This document shows, in pieces, positions 8,099-17,447 of a stretch of DNA of 64,000 bases. A model generated the notes under the pieces. It was given only the letters and a program-made list of their open reading frames with translations. It did not search any database and was not told the DNA's origin. Position 1 is the first letter of the stretch, and every line of letters starts with the position of its first letter. The position numbers were made by a program, and so were the translations under genes. The stretch comes from Agrobacterium genomosp. 13 str. CFBP 6927 (GTDB lineage Bacteria > Pseudomonadota > Alphaproteobacteria > Rhizobiales > Rhizobiaceae). The DNA lies in contig LT009757.1 of NCBI GenBank assembly GCA_900012615.1, positions 1,873,520 through 1,937,519 of the forward strand. Reading direction: 5' to 3'.

Positions 8099-9154
8099 AT
8101 GCATGCAGTGTTCGACGGTCATAATGATGTGCTGCTTCGGTTGTGGCGCAACAGCAAGGCCGGCGCCGACCCGGTTGCGGAATTCAAAAACGGCACGCGC
8201 GAAGGCCATATCGACGGTCCCCGCGCAAGGGCGGGTGGCCTTGGCGGCGGTATCTGCGCCATCTACATCCCCTCGGGCGATCTGATCCTGCAGGAGCCGG
8301 ACCAGAACGGCCACTACAACACACCGCTTGCCGCCCCACTTGAACGCCAGCCCTCGCTTGATATCGCCATGGAAAAGGCGGCGATCGCGCTGAGGCTCGA
8401 TCGTGCCGGCGCCTGGCGGCTTTGCCGCTCCACGGCGGAAATCCGCAAAGCCTTTGCCGAGGATGTTTTCGCCGCCGTGCTGCATATGGAGGGCTGCGAG
8501 GCGATCGGAGCCGATCTCGACGCGCTGGAGGTGTTTTATGCCGCCGGCCTGCGCTCGCTCGGCCCGGTCTGGAGCCGGCACAATGTTTTCGGCCATGGCG
8601 TTCCCTTTTCCTATCCCATGTCGCCCGATACCGCGCCCGGCCTTACCGATGCCGGTTTTGCGCTGGTGAAGGAGTGCAACCGGCTCGGCATTCTCATCGA
8701 TCTTGCGCATATCACCGAAAAGGGCTTCTGGGATGTGGCGAAGACCACGAACCAGCCTTTGATCGCCAGCCATTCCAACGCGCATGCGCTCACCCCCGTC
8801 GCCCGCAATCTCACTGACCGGCAGATGGATGCCATCAAGGAAAGTGGCGGTCTGGTCGGCCTCAACTATGCCGTGACCATGCTGCGGGCGGATGCGCGCG
8901 ACATTGCCGATACCCCGCTTTCCGACATGGTGCGCCACATCGACTACATGGTGGAGCGCATGGGCATCGACTGCGTGGCGCTCGGATCGGATTTCGACGG
9001 CGCGACGGTACCCGTCGGCGTTGCGGATGCGAGCGGCAATCACAATCTGGTTGCGGCGCTGAAATCGGCGGGCTACGGTGACGGAGAACTGGCCAAAATC
9101 TGCCGGGAAAACTGGCTGCGCGTCCTATCACAGGCCTGGCATGAACCGGCCTGA
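8099..9154 (+). CDS. Membrane dipeptidase-like zinc peptidase (M19 family)
   Basis: 351 residues from ATG 8099 (MHAVFDGHNDVLL). H8 and D10 give the HxD metal motif; LHMEGCEAIG supplies the bridging glutamate, and IDLAHIT plus IASHSNAHAL supply the histidines. GSDFDGATVP matches the C-terminal motif of renal-dipeptidase-like enzymes. They hydrolyse dipeptides, often with a C-terminal D-residue, and the bacterial members lack the GPI anchor. The frame is open from 8027, but that extension has no family similarity. The gene begins an apparent operon with a peptide ABC importer 50 bases downstream, so it probably hydrolyses what that system imports. Confidence 0.88.
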   Translation: MHAVFDGHNDVLLRLWRNSKAGADPVAEFKNGTREGHIDGPRARAGGLGGGICAIYIPSGDLILQEPDQNGHYNTPLAAPLERQPSLDIAMEKAAIALRLDRAGAWRLCRSTAEIRKAFAEDVFAAVLHMEGCEAIGADLDALEVFYAAGLRSLGPVWSRHNVFGHGVPFSYPMSPDTAPGLTDAGFALVKECNRLGILIDLAHITEKGFWDVAKTTNQPLIASHSNAHALTPVARNLTDRQMDAIKESGGLVGLNYAVTMLRADARDIADTPLSDMVRHIDYMVERMGIDCVALGSDFDGATVPVGVADASGNHNLVAALKSAGYGDGELAKICRENWLRVLSQAWHEPA

Positions 9155-9204
9155 CGACAAATAAAAGCGAACTAAATCAATCTCATAACAAAAGGGGAGA
9201 TACT

Positions 9205-10845
9205 ATGATCAAATCGCTCAACAAGTCCATGCGTATCCTTAGCACCAGCGCTGCCCTGTCGCTGATGATGCTGTCTGCGCCGCACGCTTTCGCCGCCACG
9301 CCGGCCGACACGCTGGTCGAAGGTTTCGCCATCGACGACATCATCACGCTCGATCCGGGCGAGGCATTCGAGCTGTCCGCAGCCGAAGTTACCGGCAATA
9401 CCTACAGCAAGCTGGTTTCCATCGATCTCAACGACACCTCCAAGGTGATCGGCGATCTCGCCGAAAGCTGGACGACCTCCGAGGACGGTCTCACCTACAC
9501 CTTCAAGCTGAAATCGGGCCTGAAATTCGCTTCGGGCAATCCGGTCACGGCTGACGATGTGGCATTCTCCTTCGAGCGCGCCGTCAAGCTCGACAAGTCG
9601 CCCGCGTTCCTGCTGACGCAGTTCGGCCTCAAGGGCGACAACGTCAATGAAAAGGCGAAGGCTGCGGATGCGAACACCTTCGTACTGACGGTCGACAAGC
9701 CCTATGCGCCGAGCTTCGTGCTGAACGTGCTCACCGCAACTGTCGCTTCGGTGGTCGACAAGAAGCTGATCACCGAAAAGGCGAAGTCCGTTACCCCGAG
9801 CGCCGATTACAAATACGACACCGATTTCGGTAATGAATTCCTGAAGACCGGTTATGCCGGTTCCGGCCCCTACAAGATCCTTGGCTGGAAGGCCAATGAA
9901 GCAGTCATCCTCGAGGCCAACCCGAATTATTACGGTGAGAAGCCGAAGCTGAAGCGCGTCGTCTATCGTCACATGAAGGAAAGCTCGGGCCAGCGCCTGG
10001 CGCTTGAAAACGGTGATATCGATGTGGCCCGCAACCTCGAGCCGGGCGATATGGAAGCCGTTTCCAAGAAGGAAGGCCTTGCCGTCACCTCCGCGCCGAA
10101 GGGCACCGTCTATTATTTCAGCCTCAACCAGAAGAACGAGAACCTGAAGAAGCCCGAGGTCATCGAAGCCTTCAAATATCTGGTCGATTACGACGCCATC
10201 GGTGCGACGATCATCAAGGGCATCGGCGAAATCCACCAGACCTTCCTGCCGAAGGGCCAGCTGGGCGCGCTTGACGAGAACCCCTACAAGCTCGACGTCG
10301 CCAAGGCGAAGGAACTTCTGGCCAAGGCCGGCCTGAAGGACGGCTTCACCGTGTCCATGGATGTGCGCAATACGCAGCCGGTAACCGGCATTGCCGAAAG
10401 CGTGCAGCAGACGCTGGCGCAGGCCGGCATCAAGCTGGAAATCATTCCGGGCGATGGCAAGCAGACGCTGACCAAGTACCGCGCCCGCACGCATGATATC
10501 TACATTGGCCAGTGGGGCTCGGACTATTTCGATCCGAACTCGAATGCGGAAACCTTCACCATCAACTACGACAATTCCGATGAGGGCAAGAACAAGACGC
10601 TCGCCTGGCGCAATGCCTGGGACGTTCCTGACCTGACCAAGGAAACCCAGTCGGCGCTTCTGGAGAAGGACAGCGCCAAGCGCGCCGCCATTTATGAAAA
10701 CCTGCAGAAGGAAGTTCTGGCGAAAGGTCCCTTCGTCATCATCTTCCAGCAGACGGAAGTGGCGGGATATTCCGCCAAGCTCAAGGGCCTGAAGCTCGGA
10801 CCGAGCTTCGACACCAACTACGTCTATACGATCTCCAAGGAATGA
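9205..10845 (+). CDS. Peptide-type ABC substrate-binding protein (SBP family 5), first system
   Basis: 546 residues with a cleavable signal peptide (hydrophobic core LSTSAALSLMMLSAPHAFA, cleavage before ATPADT). The DppA/OppA fold signature shows as LDPGEAFELSAAEV and the pattern IGDLAESWTTSEDGLTYTF, with the later GSGPYKILGWK. It binds oligopeptides or similar ligands in the periplasm. AAAGGGGAGATACT is a strong ribosome binding site before ATG 9205. It is followed by two permeases and two ATPases with 4-base overlaps at most junctions, making a complete importer behind the dipeptidase gene. True ligand unknown. Confidence 0.92.
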   Translation: MIKSLNKSMRILSTSAALSLMMLSAPHAFAATPADTLVEGFAIDDIITLDPGEAFELSAAEVTGNTYSKLVSIDLNDTSKVIGDLAESWTTSEDGLTYTFKLKSGLKFASGNPVTADDVAFSFERAVKLDKSPAFLLTQFGLKGDNVNEKAKAADANTFVLTVDKPYAPSFVLNVLTATVASVVDKKLITEKAKSVTPSADYKYDTDFGNEFLKTGYAGSGPYKILGWKANEAVILEANPNYYGEKPKLKRVVYRHMKESSGQRLALENGDIDVARNLEPGDMEAVSKKEGLAVTSAPKGTVYYFSLNQKNENLKKPEVIEAFKYLVDYDAIGATIIKGIGEIHQTFLPKGQLGALDENPYKLDVAKAKELLAKAGLKDGFTVSMDVRNTQPVTGIAESVQQTLAQAGIKLEIIPGDGKQTLTKYRARTHDIYIGQWGSDYFDPNSNAETFTINYDNSDEGKNKTLAWRNAWDVPDLTKETQSALLEKDSAKRAAIYENLQKEVLAKGPFVIIFQQTEVAGYSAKLKGLKLGPSFDTNYVYTISKE

Positions 10846-10863
10846 TCCGGAAGGATCGGTCTC

Positions 10864-11931
10864 TTGAGCATCGTTGAAACGAACAGCCGGGCGAGGCAGG
10901 GCAAACGCCGTGCCAACGCCCGTGTGAAGGCCATTCTCGGCTTCGCCGTCACCGTCATCACCACCTTTCTGGGGTTGATGGCGGTCACATTTTTCATTGG
11001 CCGTGTGGTGCCGATCGATCCCGCATTGGCGATCGTCGGCGACCGCGCGCCTGCGCATGTGGTCGAGCGGGTGCGTGAGCAGCTCGGCCTCAACCTGCCG
11101 CTCTGGCAGCAGTTCTTTCTTTATCTGAAGCAGGCGCTTTCGGGAGATTTCGGCATCTCCGTCCTCACCACCAATCCGGTGATGGAGGACATCAAGCGGG
11201 TGTTCCCGGCGACGATCGAACTTGCGACAATCGGCACCATCATCGGCGCCGTTTTCGGCATACCGCTGGGCGTGCTTGCCGCCGTCAAGCGCGGCAGTTT
11301 TGCCGACCAGGTGGTGCGCGTCATCGGCCTCATCGGTTATTCCGTGCCGATCTTCTGGCTCGGCCTCCTGGCGCTGCTGGTGTTTTACGCCCGGCTGCAA
11401 TGGGTCGCCTATCCCGGCCGCATGGATATCGTCTATGAATTCACCTTCACGCCGGTCACGGGCTTTTTCCTGATCGACGCGATCTGGCAGCGGCAATGGG
11501 ACGTGTTGTGGGACCTGTTCCGCCACATCATCCTGCCAGCCTCTCTGCTCGGTTATTTTTCACTGGCCTATATCAGCCGCATGACGCGTTCCTTCATGCT
11601 GAACGAGCTCGCCCAGGAATATATCGTTGCGGCACGCGCCAAGGGGCTTTCGGAAACCCGTATCATCTGGTTCCACGCGCTGCGCAACGCCGCCGTGCCG
11701 CTGGTAACGGTGATTGCGCTGTCCTATGCCGGTCTACTCGAAGGTTCGGTGCTGACCGAAACCATCTTCGCCTGGCCGGGGCTTGGCCTCTACATCACCA
11801 ATTCCCTGCAGAATGCGGATATGAATGCCGTTCTTGGCGGCACGATCGTGATCGGCGCCATTTTCGTCGGCATCAATCTCTTCTCCGATCTGCTTTACCG
11901 GACGCTCGATCCAAGGACGCGCAGCCGATGA
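10864..11931 (+). CDS. DppB-type ABC permease, first system
   Basis: 355 residues beginning with a TTG start at 10864, preceded by GGAAGGAT. About six transmembrane segments; the first follows a basic N-terminus (RARQGKRRANARVK). The cytoplasmic EAA loop that contacts the ATPase is visible as YIVAARAKGLSETRIIWFHALRN. It forms the membrane channel together with the next permease. The stop TGA lies inside the next gene's ATGA. The TTG choice matches the position of the ribosome binding site; no ATG is available nearby in frame. Confidence 0.92.
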   Translation: MSIVETNSRARQGKRRANARVKAILGFAVTVITTFLGLMAVTFFIGRVVPIDPALAIVGDRAPAHVVERVREQLGLNLPLWQQFFLYLKQALSGDFGISVLTTNPVMEDIKRVFPATIELATIGTIIGAVFGIPLGVLAAVKRGSFADQVVRVIGLIGYSVPIFWLGLLALLVFYARLQWVAYPGRMDIVYEFTFTPVTGFFLIDAIWQRQWDVLWDLFRHIILPASLLGYFSLAYISRMTRSFMLNELAQEYIVAARAKGLSETRIIWFHALRNAAVPLVTVIALSYAGLLEGSVLTETIFAWPGLGLYITNSLQNADMNAVLGGTIVIGAIFVGINLFSDLLYRTLDPRTRSR

Positions 11932-12860
11932 CGATTTCGACCGACACACTGAAACCCTACAGCCGCGAATGGCTGCTCTCCGACCGGCCCGCCTCGCGCA
12001 GACAGGCGCGGCTTGGCCGTGCCTATGTCATCTGGCGGCGCTTTTCGGAAAACCGGCTGGCGCTGCTGGGCCTCGGCATCATTGTTGCGCTGCTGTTCGT
12101 CGCGCTGTTTGCCAATGTGCTGGCACCGCACAATCCGGTGCAGGGCGATCTGCGCAATGCCCGGCTTCTGCCGCCGGGGACGGAAGGTTACCTGCTCGGC
12201 ACGGATGATCAGGGGCGTGATATTCTCTCGCGTCTCATTCATGGCTCGCGGTTGACCCTCTTTGTCGTGCTGCTGGTGGCCATCATCGCGGCCCCCATCG
12301 GGCTCATTGTCGGCACCGTCTCCGGTTATGCCGGCGGCTGGGTGGATGCCGTTCTGATGCGCATCACCGATATCTTTCTGGCCTTTCCGAAACTGGTTCT
12401 GGCGCTGGCGCTGGTGGCAGCCCTTGGGCCGGGCATTGAAAATGCCGTGCTCGCCATCGCGGTCACCTCATGGCCGCCCTATGCGCGCATCGCACGCGCC
12501 GAAACCATGACCTTCCGCAATTCCGATTTCATCGCGGCGGTGAAGCTCATGGGGGCCTCGCCCTTCCGCATCGTCCTGAAACACGTCATGCCGCTTTGCA
12601 TGTCGTCGCTCATCGTGCGTGTCACGCTCGATATGGCCGGCATCATCCTTACCGCCGCCGGTCTCGGTTTCCTCGGCCTTGGTGCGCAGCCGCCGTTGCC
12701 GGAGTGGGGCGCGATGATCGCCTCCGGCCGCCGGTTCATTCTCGATCAATGGTGGGTTGCCGCCATGCCGGGCATTGCGATCCTGATCGTCAGCCTCGGT
12801 TTCAACCTTCTGGGCGATGGCCTGCGCGATGCGCTGGACCCCAAGGAGGCAAACCAATGA
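11928..12860 (+). CDS. DppC-type ABC permease, first system
   Basis: 310 residues from ATG 11928, overlapping the previous stop by 4 bases (ATGA). A cytoplasmic N-terminus of about 45 residues precedes the first helix, as in DppC/OppC. GTDDQGRDILSRLIHGSR is the typical DppC segment, and the EAA loop is FIAAVKLMGASPFRIVLKHVMP. It ends with the family hallmark GDGLRDALDPK. The open frame extends to 11496, but that part is only the other permease read in a shifted frame. It partners the preceding DppB-type permease in the inner membrane. Confidence 0.93.
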   Translation: MTISTDTLKPYSREWLLSDRPASRRQARLGRAYVIWRRFSENRLALLGLGIIVALLFVALFANVLAPHNPVQGDLRNARLLPPGTEGYLLGTDDQGRDILSRLIHGSRLTLFVVLLVAIIAAPIGLIVGTVSGYAGGWVDAVLMRITDIFLAFPKLVLALALVAALGPGIENAVLAIAVTSWPPYARIARAETMTFRNSDFIAAVKLMGASPFRIVLKHVMPLCMSSLIVRVTLDMAGIILTAAGLGFLGLGAQPPLPEWGAMIASGRRFILDQWWVAAMPGIAILIVSLGFNLLGDGLRDALDPKEANQ

Positions 12861-13693
12861 GCGCACCGCTTCTGACCGTCGAGAACCTGCGCGTTTCCTT
12901 TCCAACCCGCACCGGGATGGTGGAGGCGGTGCGCGGCGTCTCCTTCACGCTGGGACGCGAACGCCTCGGCATTGTCGGCGAATCCGGCTCCGGCAAATCG
13001 CAGACCGGCCGCGCCATCATGGGGCTGACCCCGAAAAGTGCGCGCATCGAGGCCGATGCCCTGCGCTTCGGGGATATCGATCTTCTCAAAGCTTCGGCGA
13101 AGGAAAGGCGGCTCATGCGCGGCAAGCGCATGGCCATGATCCTGCAGGACCCGAAATATTCGCTGAACCCGGTCATGCCCATCGGCCGCCAGATCATGGA
13201 AACGCTGCGCACCCATGAAAATATCGGCTCCAGCGAGGCGCGCCAGCGCACGCTCGCCATGCTGGAAGCCGTGCAGATCCGCGATCCCGAGCGCGTCTTC
13301 GATCTTTACCCGCACGAGGTTTCAGGTGGCATGGGCCAGCGTGTCATGATCGCCATGATGCTGGTCTGCGGCCCGGAATTGCTGATCGCCGATGAACCGA
13401 CTTCGGCGCTCGACGTGACCGTTCAGCTCGAAGTGCTGGACATTCTCGACAAGCTGGTGCGGGATCGCGGCATGGGGCTGATCTTCGTCAGCCACGATCT
13501 GCGGCTAGTATCGTCCTTCTGTGACCGTGTTCTCGTCATGTATGCCGGCAAGGTGGTGGAAGAGCTTGCTTCCGCCAATCTGAAAGAGGCAAAGCACCCC
13601 TATACGCAGGGCCTGCTGAACTGCCTGCCTGAAATCGGCGGCCACCGGCATCCGCTGCCGGTTCTGGAACGCAAGCCGGAGTGGCGAGCATGA
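12857..13693 (+). CDS. DppD-type ABC ATPase, first system
   Basis: 278 residues from ATG 12857 with a 4-base overlap with the preceding permease and AGGAGG just upstream. Walker A GESGSGKS is followed by QTGRAIMG; the signature is [15 protein letters not shown], Walker [13 protein letters not shown] and the H-loop [20 protein letters not shown] is the C-terminal motif of Opp/Dpp ATPases. The chain is shorter than DppD (about 327) and lacks most of the cysteine-rich Fe-S tail. It energises the peptide importer encoded upstream, as a heterodimer with the next gene product. Confidence 0.92.
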   Translation: MSAPLLTVENLRVSFPTRTGMVEAVRGVSFTLGRERLGIVGESGSGKSQTGRAIMGLTPKSARIEADALRFGDIDLLKASAKERRLMRGKRMAMILQDPKYSLNPVMPIGRQIMETLRTHENIGSSEARQRTLAMLEAVQIRDPERVFDLYPHEVSGGMGQRVMIAMMLVCGPELLIADEPTSALDVTVQLEVLDILDKLVRDRGMGLIFVSHDLRLVSSFCDRVLVMYAGKVVEELASANLKEAKHPYTQGLLNCLPEIGGHRHPLPVLERKPEWRA

Positions 13694-14439
13694 GTTCAGT
13701 TCTTTCCGTTCGCGACATGGTGGTCGATTTCGACGGTTACATCGCGCTCGACAGCGTCAGCATCGATGTGGCCGAGGGTGAATCCTTCGGTATTGTCGGC
13801 GAATCCGGTTCCGGCAAGTCGACACTGCTGCGCGCCATTGCCGGTCTCAACCATTTCGATGAAGGCTCCTTGATGGTGGCCGGGCGCTCCTATTCCGGCA
13901 AGCACCGCGACAAGAGCTTTTATAGCGATGTGCAGATGGTGTTTCAGGACCCCTATGGCTCGCTTCACCCGCGCCAGACGGTGGATGCGCTGCTGCTCGA
14001 GCCGCTCGTCATCCACGGCCTCGACAATCGCGAACAGCGCATTGCCCGGGCGCTGGATGAAGTGGGTCTCGGCACCGGTTTCCGCTTCCGTTATTCGCAC
14101 CAGCTTTCCGGCGGCCAGCGGCAGCGTATCGCCATTGCCCGCGCGCTGATCGTCGAGCCGAAAATCCTGCTGCTGGATGAGCCGACCTCGGCCCTCGACG
14201 CCTCCATTCAGGCGGAAATCCTCAACCTGCTCGAACAAGCCCGCAAGGACCGCAATCTCACCTTCGTCATGGTCAGCCACGATCTCGGTGTCATCAGCCA
14301 CATGTGCGATCGCCTTGCGGTGATGAAAAGCGGCAAGGTGGTGGAAATGCTGGAGGCGGAAGCGCTGGAAAGCCGCGAATTCAGTGCGGATTATACAAGG
14401 CAGCTGCTGGTGGCGAGCGAGGGCTTCAAGCGCGCTTGA
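13690..14439 (+). CDS. DppF-type ABC ATPase, first system
   Basis: 249 residues from ATG 13690, which overlaps the preceding stop as ATGA; a GTG 9 bases upstream is also in frame but less likely given the operon's overlap pattern. Walker [10 protein letters not shown]-loop [15 protein letters not shown], signature [15 protein letters not shown], Walker [15 protein letters not shown] and H-loop [13 protein letters not shown]. It is the second ATPase of the dipeptide-type importer and last gene of the run; a RIME-like repeat follows. It is the nearest candidate to energise the second permease pair at 17448-19216, which lacks ATPase genes. Confidence 0.92.
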   Translation: MSSVLSVRDMVVDFDGYIALDSVSIDVAEGESFGIVGESGSGKSTLLRAIAGLNHFDEGSLMVAGRSYSGKHRDKSFYSDVQMVFQDPYGSLHPRQTVDALLLEPLVIHGLDNREQRIARALDEVGLGTGFRFRYSHQLSGGQRQRIAIARALIVEPKILLLDEPTSALDASIQAEILNLLEQARKDRNLTFVMVSHDLGVISHMCDRLAVMKSGKVVEMLEAEALESREFSADYTRQLLVASEGFKRA

Positions 14440-14471
14440 GGTGCCGCTATAGTCGGGTCAAATGACATCTT

Positions 14472-14585
14472 CCGTCATTCCGGCCTTGAGCCGGAATCCA
14501 GCGACCGCGCGTCTGCGCGGTCAGAGACTCTATTGCGATCAAGGACTTGATCGCGCTGGATGCCGGGTCAAGCCCGGCATGACGG
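14472..14585. repeat. RIME-like intergenic palindromic repeat, copy 1
   Basis: About 114 bases of nested inverted repeats: an outer palindrome CCGTCATTCCGGC against GCCCGGCATGACGG, an inner module GACCGCGCGTCTGCGCGGTC, and an arm pair ATCAAGGACTTGAT. Same architecture as copies near 17258, 29075, 42671, 58720 and 59188. It sits between the ATPase stop and the LysR gene, so it may affect mRNA 3' ends. The family name RIME (rhizobial intergenic mosaic element) is from memory of the family. Confidence 0.75.
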
Positions 14586-14616
14586 ACGGTGTCGGCCAAA
14601 ACAAGGTATCCAGACC

Positions 14617-15519
14617 ATGCAACTGCGCGCATTGATGTATTTCGACGAACTGGTCCGCACCAATTCCATGCGCGCCGCGGCGGAAAACCTGAATGTCGCG
14701 CCGACTGCGGTCAGCCGGCAGATCGAGAACCTCGAATATTATTTCGGCTCGCCGCTGGTGGAGCGTTCCAGCCGCGGCGTGAAGCTGACCGCTGCAGGCG
14801 AGCTGCTCGCCGCTCGCGCCGGCAAGACGTTGCGGGAACTCGACCATGTGCACCAGCTGATCGACGATCTGAAAGGCCTGCAGCGCGGCCGGGTCACGGT
14901 CTATGCCAATGGCGCGACGGTGGCGAACCTTCTGGCGCCGGTGCTGGCGCAGTTCAGCCTGAAATACCCAAAACTGCGCTTCGAGGTGCATATTACCAGC
15001 GCCCGCCAGGCAATGGAGGCGCTGGGCGCGGCGGAGGCCGATCTGGTCGTCAGCCTGTTTGCCCCGAAGGTTTCCGGTGTGAAAGTGCGCTCGCGCACCC
15101 GTATCAGCTATGACGCGATCTTTCCCGCCGGTCATGCGCTCGCCGGGCAGGCGGAAGTCTCGCTCAAGGAGCTGGCCAGCCTGCCGCTCGCCCTGCCTGA
15201 CAAGAGTTTTGCCGCGCGTCAGGCCTTCGACACGCTGTTTGCCGATGCGGGCATCGAGCTTGATCCCGTCTTCATCACCAGCTCTTTGGAAATGCTGAAG
15301 GAACTGGTGCTGGGCCACGCCGCCGCCACGCTTCTGCCGGCGCTTTCGGTGGCGCGGGAAATTCGCAGCGGCCAGATGGTCGCCGTTCCGCTCTCCGGCA
15401 AGAAGGGTATCCACACCCAGATCGATCTCTGCGTTGCGCCCGACCGGCAATTGTCCTTCGCCGCCTCCAAGCTTGCTGATTTCATTGAGCGCTTCATGCG
15501 CGAGGCGACGGCGGGATAA
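14617..15519 (+). CDS. LysR-type transcriptional regulator
   Basis: 300 residues from ATG 14617 (MQLRALMYFDELVRTNSM). The winged helix-turn-helix lies at residues 1-60, with MRAAAENLNVAPTAVSRQIENLE as recognition region and FVERSSRGVKLTAAGE-like wing. A substrate-binding-type effector domain of about 205 residues follows. The 57 in-frame codon-bases upstream come from the RIME-like repeat and are not counted. It stands between two Dpp-type transporter gene sets, both on the same strand, so it is the natural candidate regulator for one or both. Effector unknown. Confidence 0.9.
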   Translation: MQLRALMYFDELVRTNSMRAAAENLNVAPTAVSRQIENLEYYFGSPLVERSSRGVKLTAAGELLAARAGKTLRELDHVHQLIDDLKGLQRGRVTVYANGATVANLLAPVLAQFSLKYPKLRFEVHITSARQAMEALGAAEADLVVSLFAPKVSGVKVRSRTRISYDAIFPAGHALAGQAEVSLKELASLPLALPDKSFAARQAFDTLFADAGIELDPVFITSSLEMLKELVLGHAAATLLPALSVAREIRSGQMVAVPLSGKKGIHTQIDLCVAPDRQLSFAASKLADFIERFMREATAG

Positions 15520-15567
15520 GCGAGATGGCCGGCAATCTGCCCGAAAGGTTGATTTCCATCCGCATTT

Positions 15568-15620
15568 CCGTGTAGCCATTTCAGCTACACGGAGCACACA
15601 AAAATCGAGATTGTGTGTGC
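15568..15620. promoter_or_regulatory. Two tandem palindromes upstream of the second Dpp-type operon
   Basis: First palindrome: CCGTGTAGC, 7-base spacer, GCTACACGG (15568-15592), arms perfect over 9 bases. Second, immediately following: CACACAA, 9-base spacer, TTGTGTG (15595-15617). They lie between the LysR stop (15519) and the binding protein start (15697). The first may be an operator or a LysR-gene terminator stem (there is no T-run); the second looks like a regulator site in the promoter region. Which protein binds is unknown. Confidence 0.5.
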
Positions 15621-15696
15621 GCCTGCAACATGACACTCTTTTTGCAACGGGCGGTCTTCCGAGGGCAAAAATGCCCCGGCCGCCAGACAGGGGACA

Positions 15697-17235
15697 ATGA
15701 TGCCACGCACTTATCTTTCGCAGGCGGCAACGCTTTCGCGCCGTACCGCGCTGACCCTTGCATTGGGCACGGCGCTCTGGCTGCCGCTTTCGGCAACGGT
15801 CGCCGAAGCCGCGCCGAAAACCGCGCTGACGCTTGGCATGGCCGTCGAGCCGGCCGGTCTCGATCCGACCATCGCCGCCCCCGTCGCCATCGGCCAGGTC
15901 ACCTGGCAGAATGTCTTCGAGGGTCTGGTGAAGATCGACCGCGAAGGCAAGGTAAAGCCGCAGCTTGCCGAAAGCTGGGAAATCTCCCCTGATGGCAAAA
16001 CCTATACGTTCAAGCTGCGCAAGGGCGTGAGCTTCCATGATGGCGAGACCTTCGATTCCGCTGTCGCGAAATTTGCGCTGGATCGAGCGCGTGGCGACAG
16101 CTCGGTCAATCCGCAGAAACGCTTCTTCGCCGCCATCGACAGTATCGAGACGCCGGATGCCGCAACGCTGGTGCTGAAGCTGAAGCAGCCGGCCGGCAGC
16201 CTTCTCTACTGGCTCGGCTGGCCGGCCTCCGTGATGGTGGCGCCGAAAAGCGCGGAGAATAACCGCACTATTCCTGTCGGCACCGGCCCGTTCAAATTCG
16301 TCGCCTGGGCCAAGGGCGACAAGGTCGAGTTGCAGAAGAACGACGCCTATTGGGACAAGGCCGTTTCGGTGAAGCTGGAGAAAGCGACCTTCCGTTTCGT
16401 CTCTGACCCGCAGGCGCAGGCCGCGGCTCTAAAATCCGGCGATATCGATGCCTTCCCGGAATTCGGCGCACCGGAACTGATGACCTCCTTCGATGGCGAC
16501 GCGCGCCTCGGCACCTTCGTCGGCAATACCGAGCTGAAGGTCGTGGCGGGCATGAACAATGCCCGCAAGCCCTTTGACGACAAGCGCGTGCGTCAGGCGC
16601 TGATGATGGCGGTGGATCGCGGTACGGTGATCGAAGGCGCCTGGTCCGGCTTCGGCACGGCCATTGGCAGCCATTACACCCCGAATGACCGCGGCTATAT
16701 CGATACGACGGGCGTTCACCCCTTTGATATCGACAAGGCAAAGGCGCTGCTTGCCGAAGCCGGTTATCCGGATGGTTTCAACTTCACCATCAAGGCGCCG
16801 CAAATGGCCTATGCCCAGCGCACCTCGCAAATCCTGCAGGCGATGTTTGCCGAACTCGGCGTGACCATGACCATCGAGACCACCGAATTTCCGGCGAAAT
16901 GGGTGGCGGATGTTCTCAAAGGAGCGAATTACGACATGACCATCGTTGCCCATGCCGAGCCGATGGATATCGATATCTACGCGCGCGACCCCTATTATTT
17001 CAATTACAAGAATCCGACCTTCAATGAGGTCGTGGCGAATGTCGAAAAGACGGCGGATGCCGGCGAGCAGGAAAAGCTCTATGGCGAAGCCCAGAAAATC
17101 CTCGCGGAAGATGTGCCTGCTCTCTTCCTTTTCGTCATGCCGAAACTCGGCGTCTGGGACAAGAAGGTGAAGGGGCTTTGGGAAAACGAGCCCATTCCCT
17201 CGAATGTGCTGACGGATGTGCATTGGGAAGAGTGA
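15697..17235 (+). CDS. Peptide-type ABC substrate-binding protein (SBP family 5), second system
   Basis: 512 residues. The N-terminus MMPRTYLSQAATLSRRTALT has a twin-arginine-like SRRTALT before a hydrophobic stretch and a cleavage site near VAEA-AP, so Tat or Sec export to the periplasm is possible. Family 5 features: EPAGLDPTIAAPVAIGQV, AESWEISPDGKTYTFKLRKGV and GTGPFKFVAW. Two ATGs lie back to back at 15697 and 15700. It is separated from its permeases by a RIME-like repeat at 17258-17390. The downstream amidase hints at an amide or acyl-amino acid ligand, but this is inference. Confidence 0.9.
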   Translation: MMPRTYLSQAATLSRRTALTLALGTALWLPLSATVAEAAPKTALTLGMAVEPAGLDPTIAAPVAIGQVTWQNVFEGLVKIDREGKVKPQLAESWEISPDGKTYTFKLRKGVSFHDGETFDSAVAKFALDRARGDSSVNPQKRFFAAIDSIETPDAATLVLKLKQPAGSLLYWLGWPASVMVAPKSAENNRTIPVGTGPFKFVAWAKGDKVELQKNDAYWDKAVSVKLEKATFRFVSDPQAQAAALKSGDIDAFPEFGAPELMTSFDGDARLGTFVGNTELKVVAGMNNARKPFDDKRVRQALMMAVDRGTVIEGAWSGFGTAIGSHYTPNDRGYIDTTGVHPFDIDKAKALLAEAGYPDGFNFTIKAPQMAYAQRTSQILQAMFAELGVTMTIETTEFPAKWVADVLKGANYDMTIVAHAEPMDIDIYARDPYYFNYKNPTFNEVVANVEKTADAGEQEKLYGEAQKILAEDVPALFLFVMPKLGVWDKKVKGLWENEPIPSNVLTDVHWEE

Positions 17236-17257
17236 CGTTTGTCGATAGCCGTTTCTT

Positions 17258-17390
17258 CCGTCATGCCGGTCCCCGGGTCGAGCCCGAGGATGATCCGGCA
17301 TCCAGCCAGCCCAAGTCCTTGGGCTGAGAGGGCTCTCTCCGCCGCGCAGATGCGCGTCGGCTGGATTCCGGCTCAGGGCCGGAAGGACGG
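17258..17390. repeat. RIME-like intergenic repeat, copy 2, inverted and with an inserted segment
   Basis: Same modules as copy 1 but in opposite orientation: AGCCCAAGTCCTTGGGCT near 17307-17324, then GCAGATGCGCGT, then GGATTCCGGCTCAGGGCCGG. The left outer arm carries an extra GGTCGAGCCCGAGGATGATCC, which resembles the shorter CATCCTCGGG repeats elsewhere in the window. It lies inside the operon, between the binding protein and permease genes, so it could form an mRNA stem that lowers downstream expression. Confidence 0.7.
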
Positions 17391-17447
17391 GAGAGAGATA
17401 ACTGGACCTTCGACCGCAGGCGAAACGAAGCAAGGAGAAGATGCCAG

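Noticed and set aside
9172..11526. Very long minus-strand open frame (784 codons) opposite the first binding protein and permease genes
   Set aside because: It is a mirror of high-GC coding sequence: composition is His/Arg/Asp/Gly-rich without domains, while the plus strand has clear families and ribosome binding sites.
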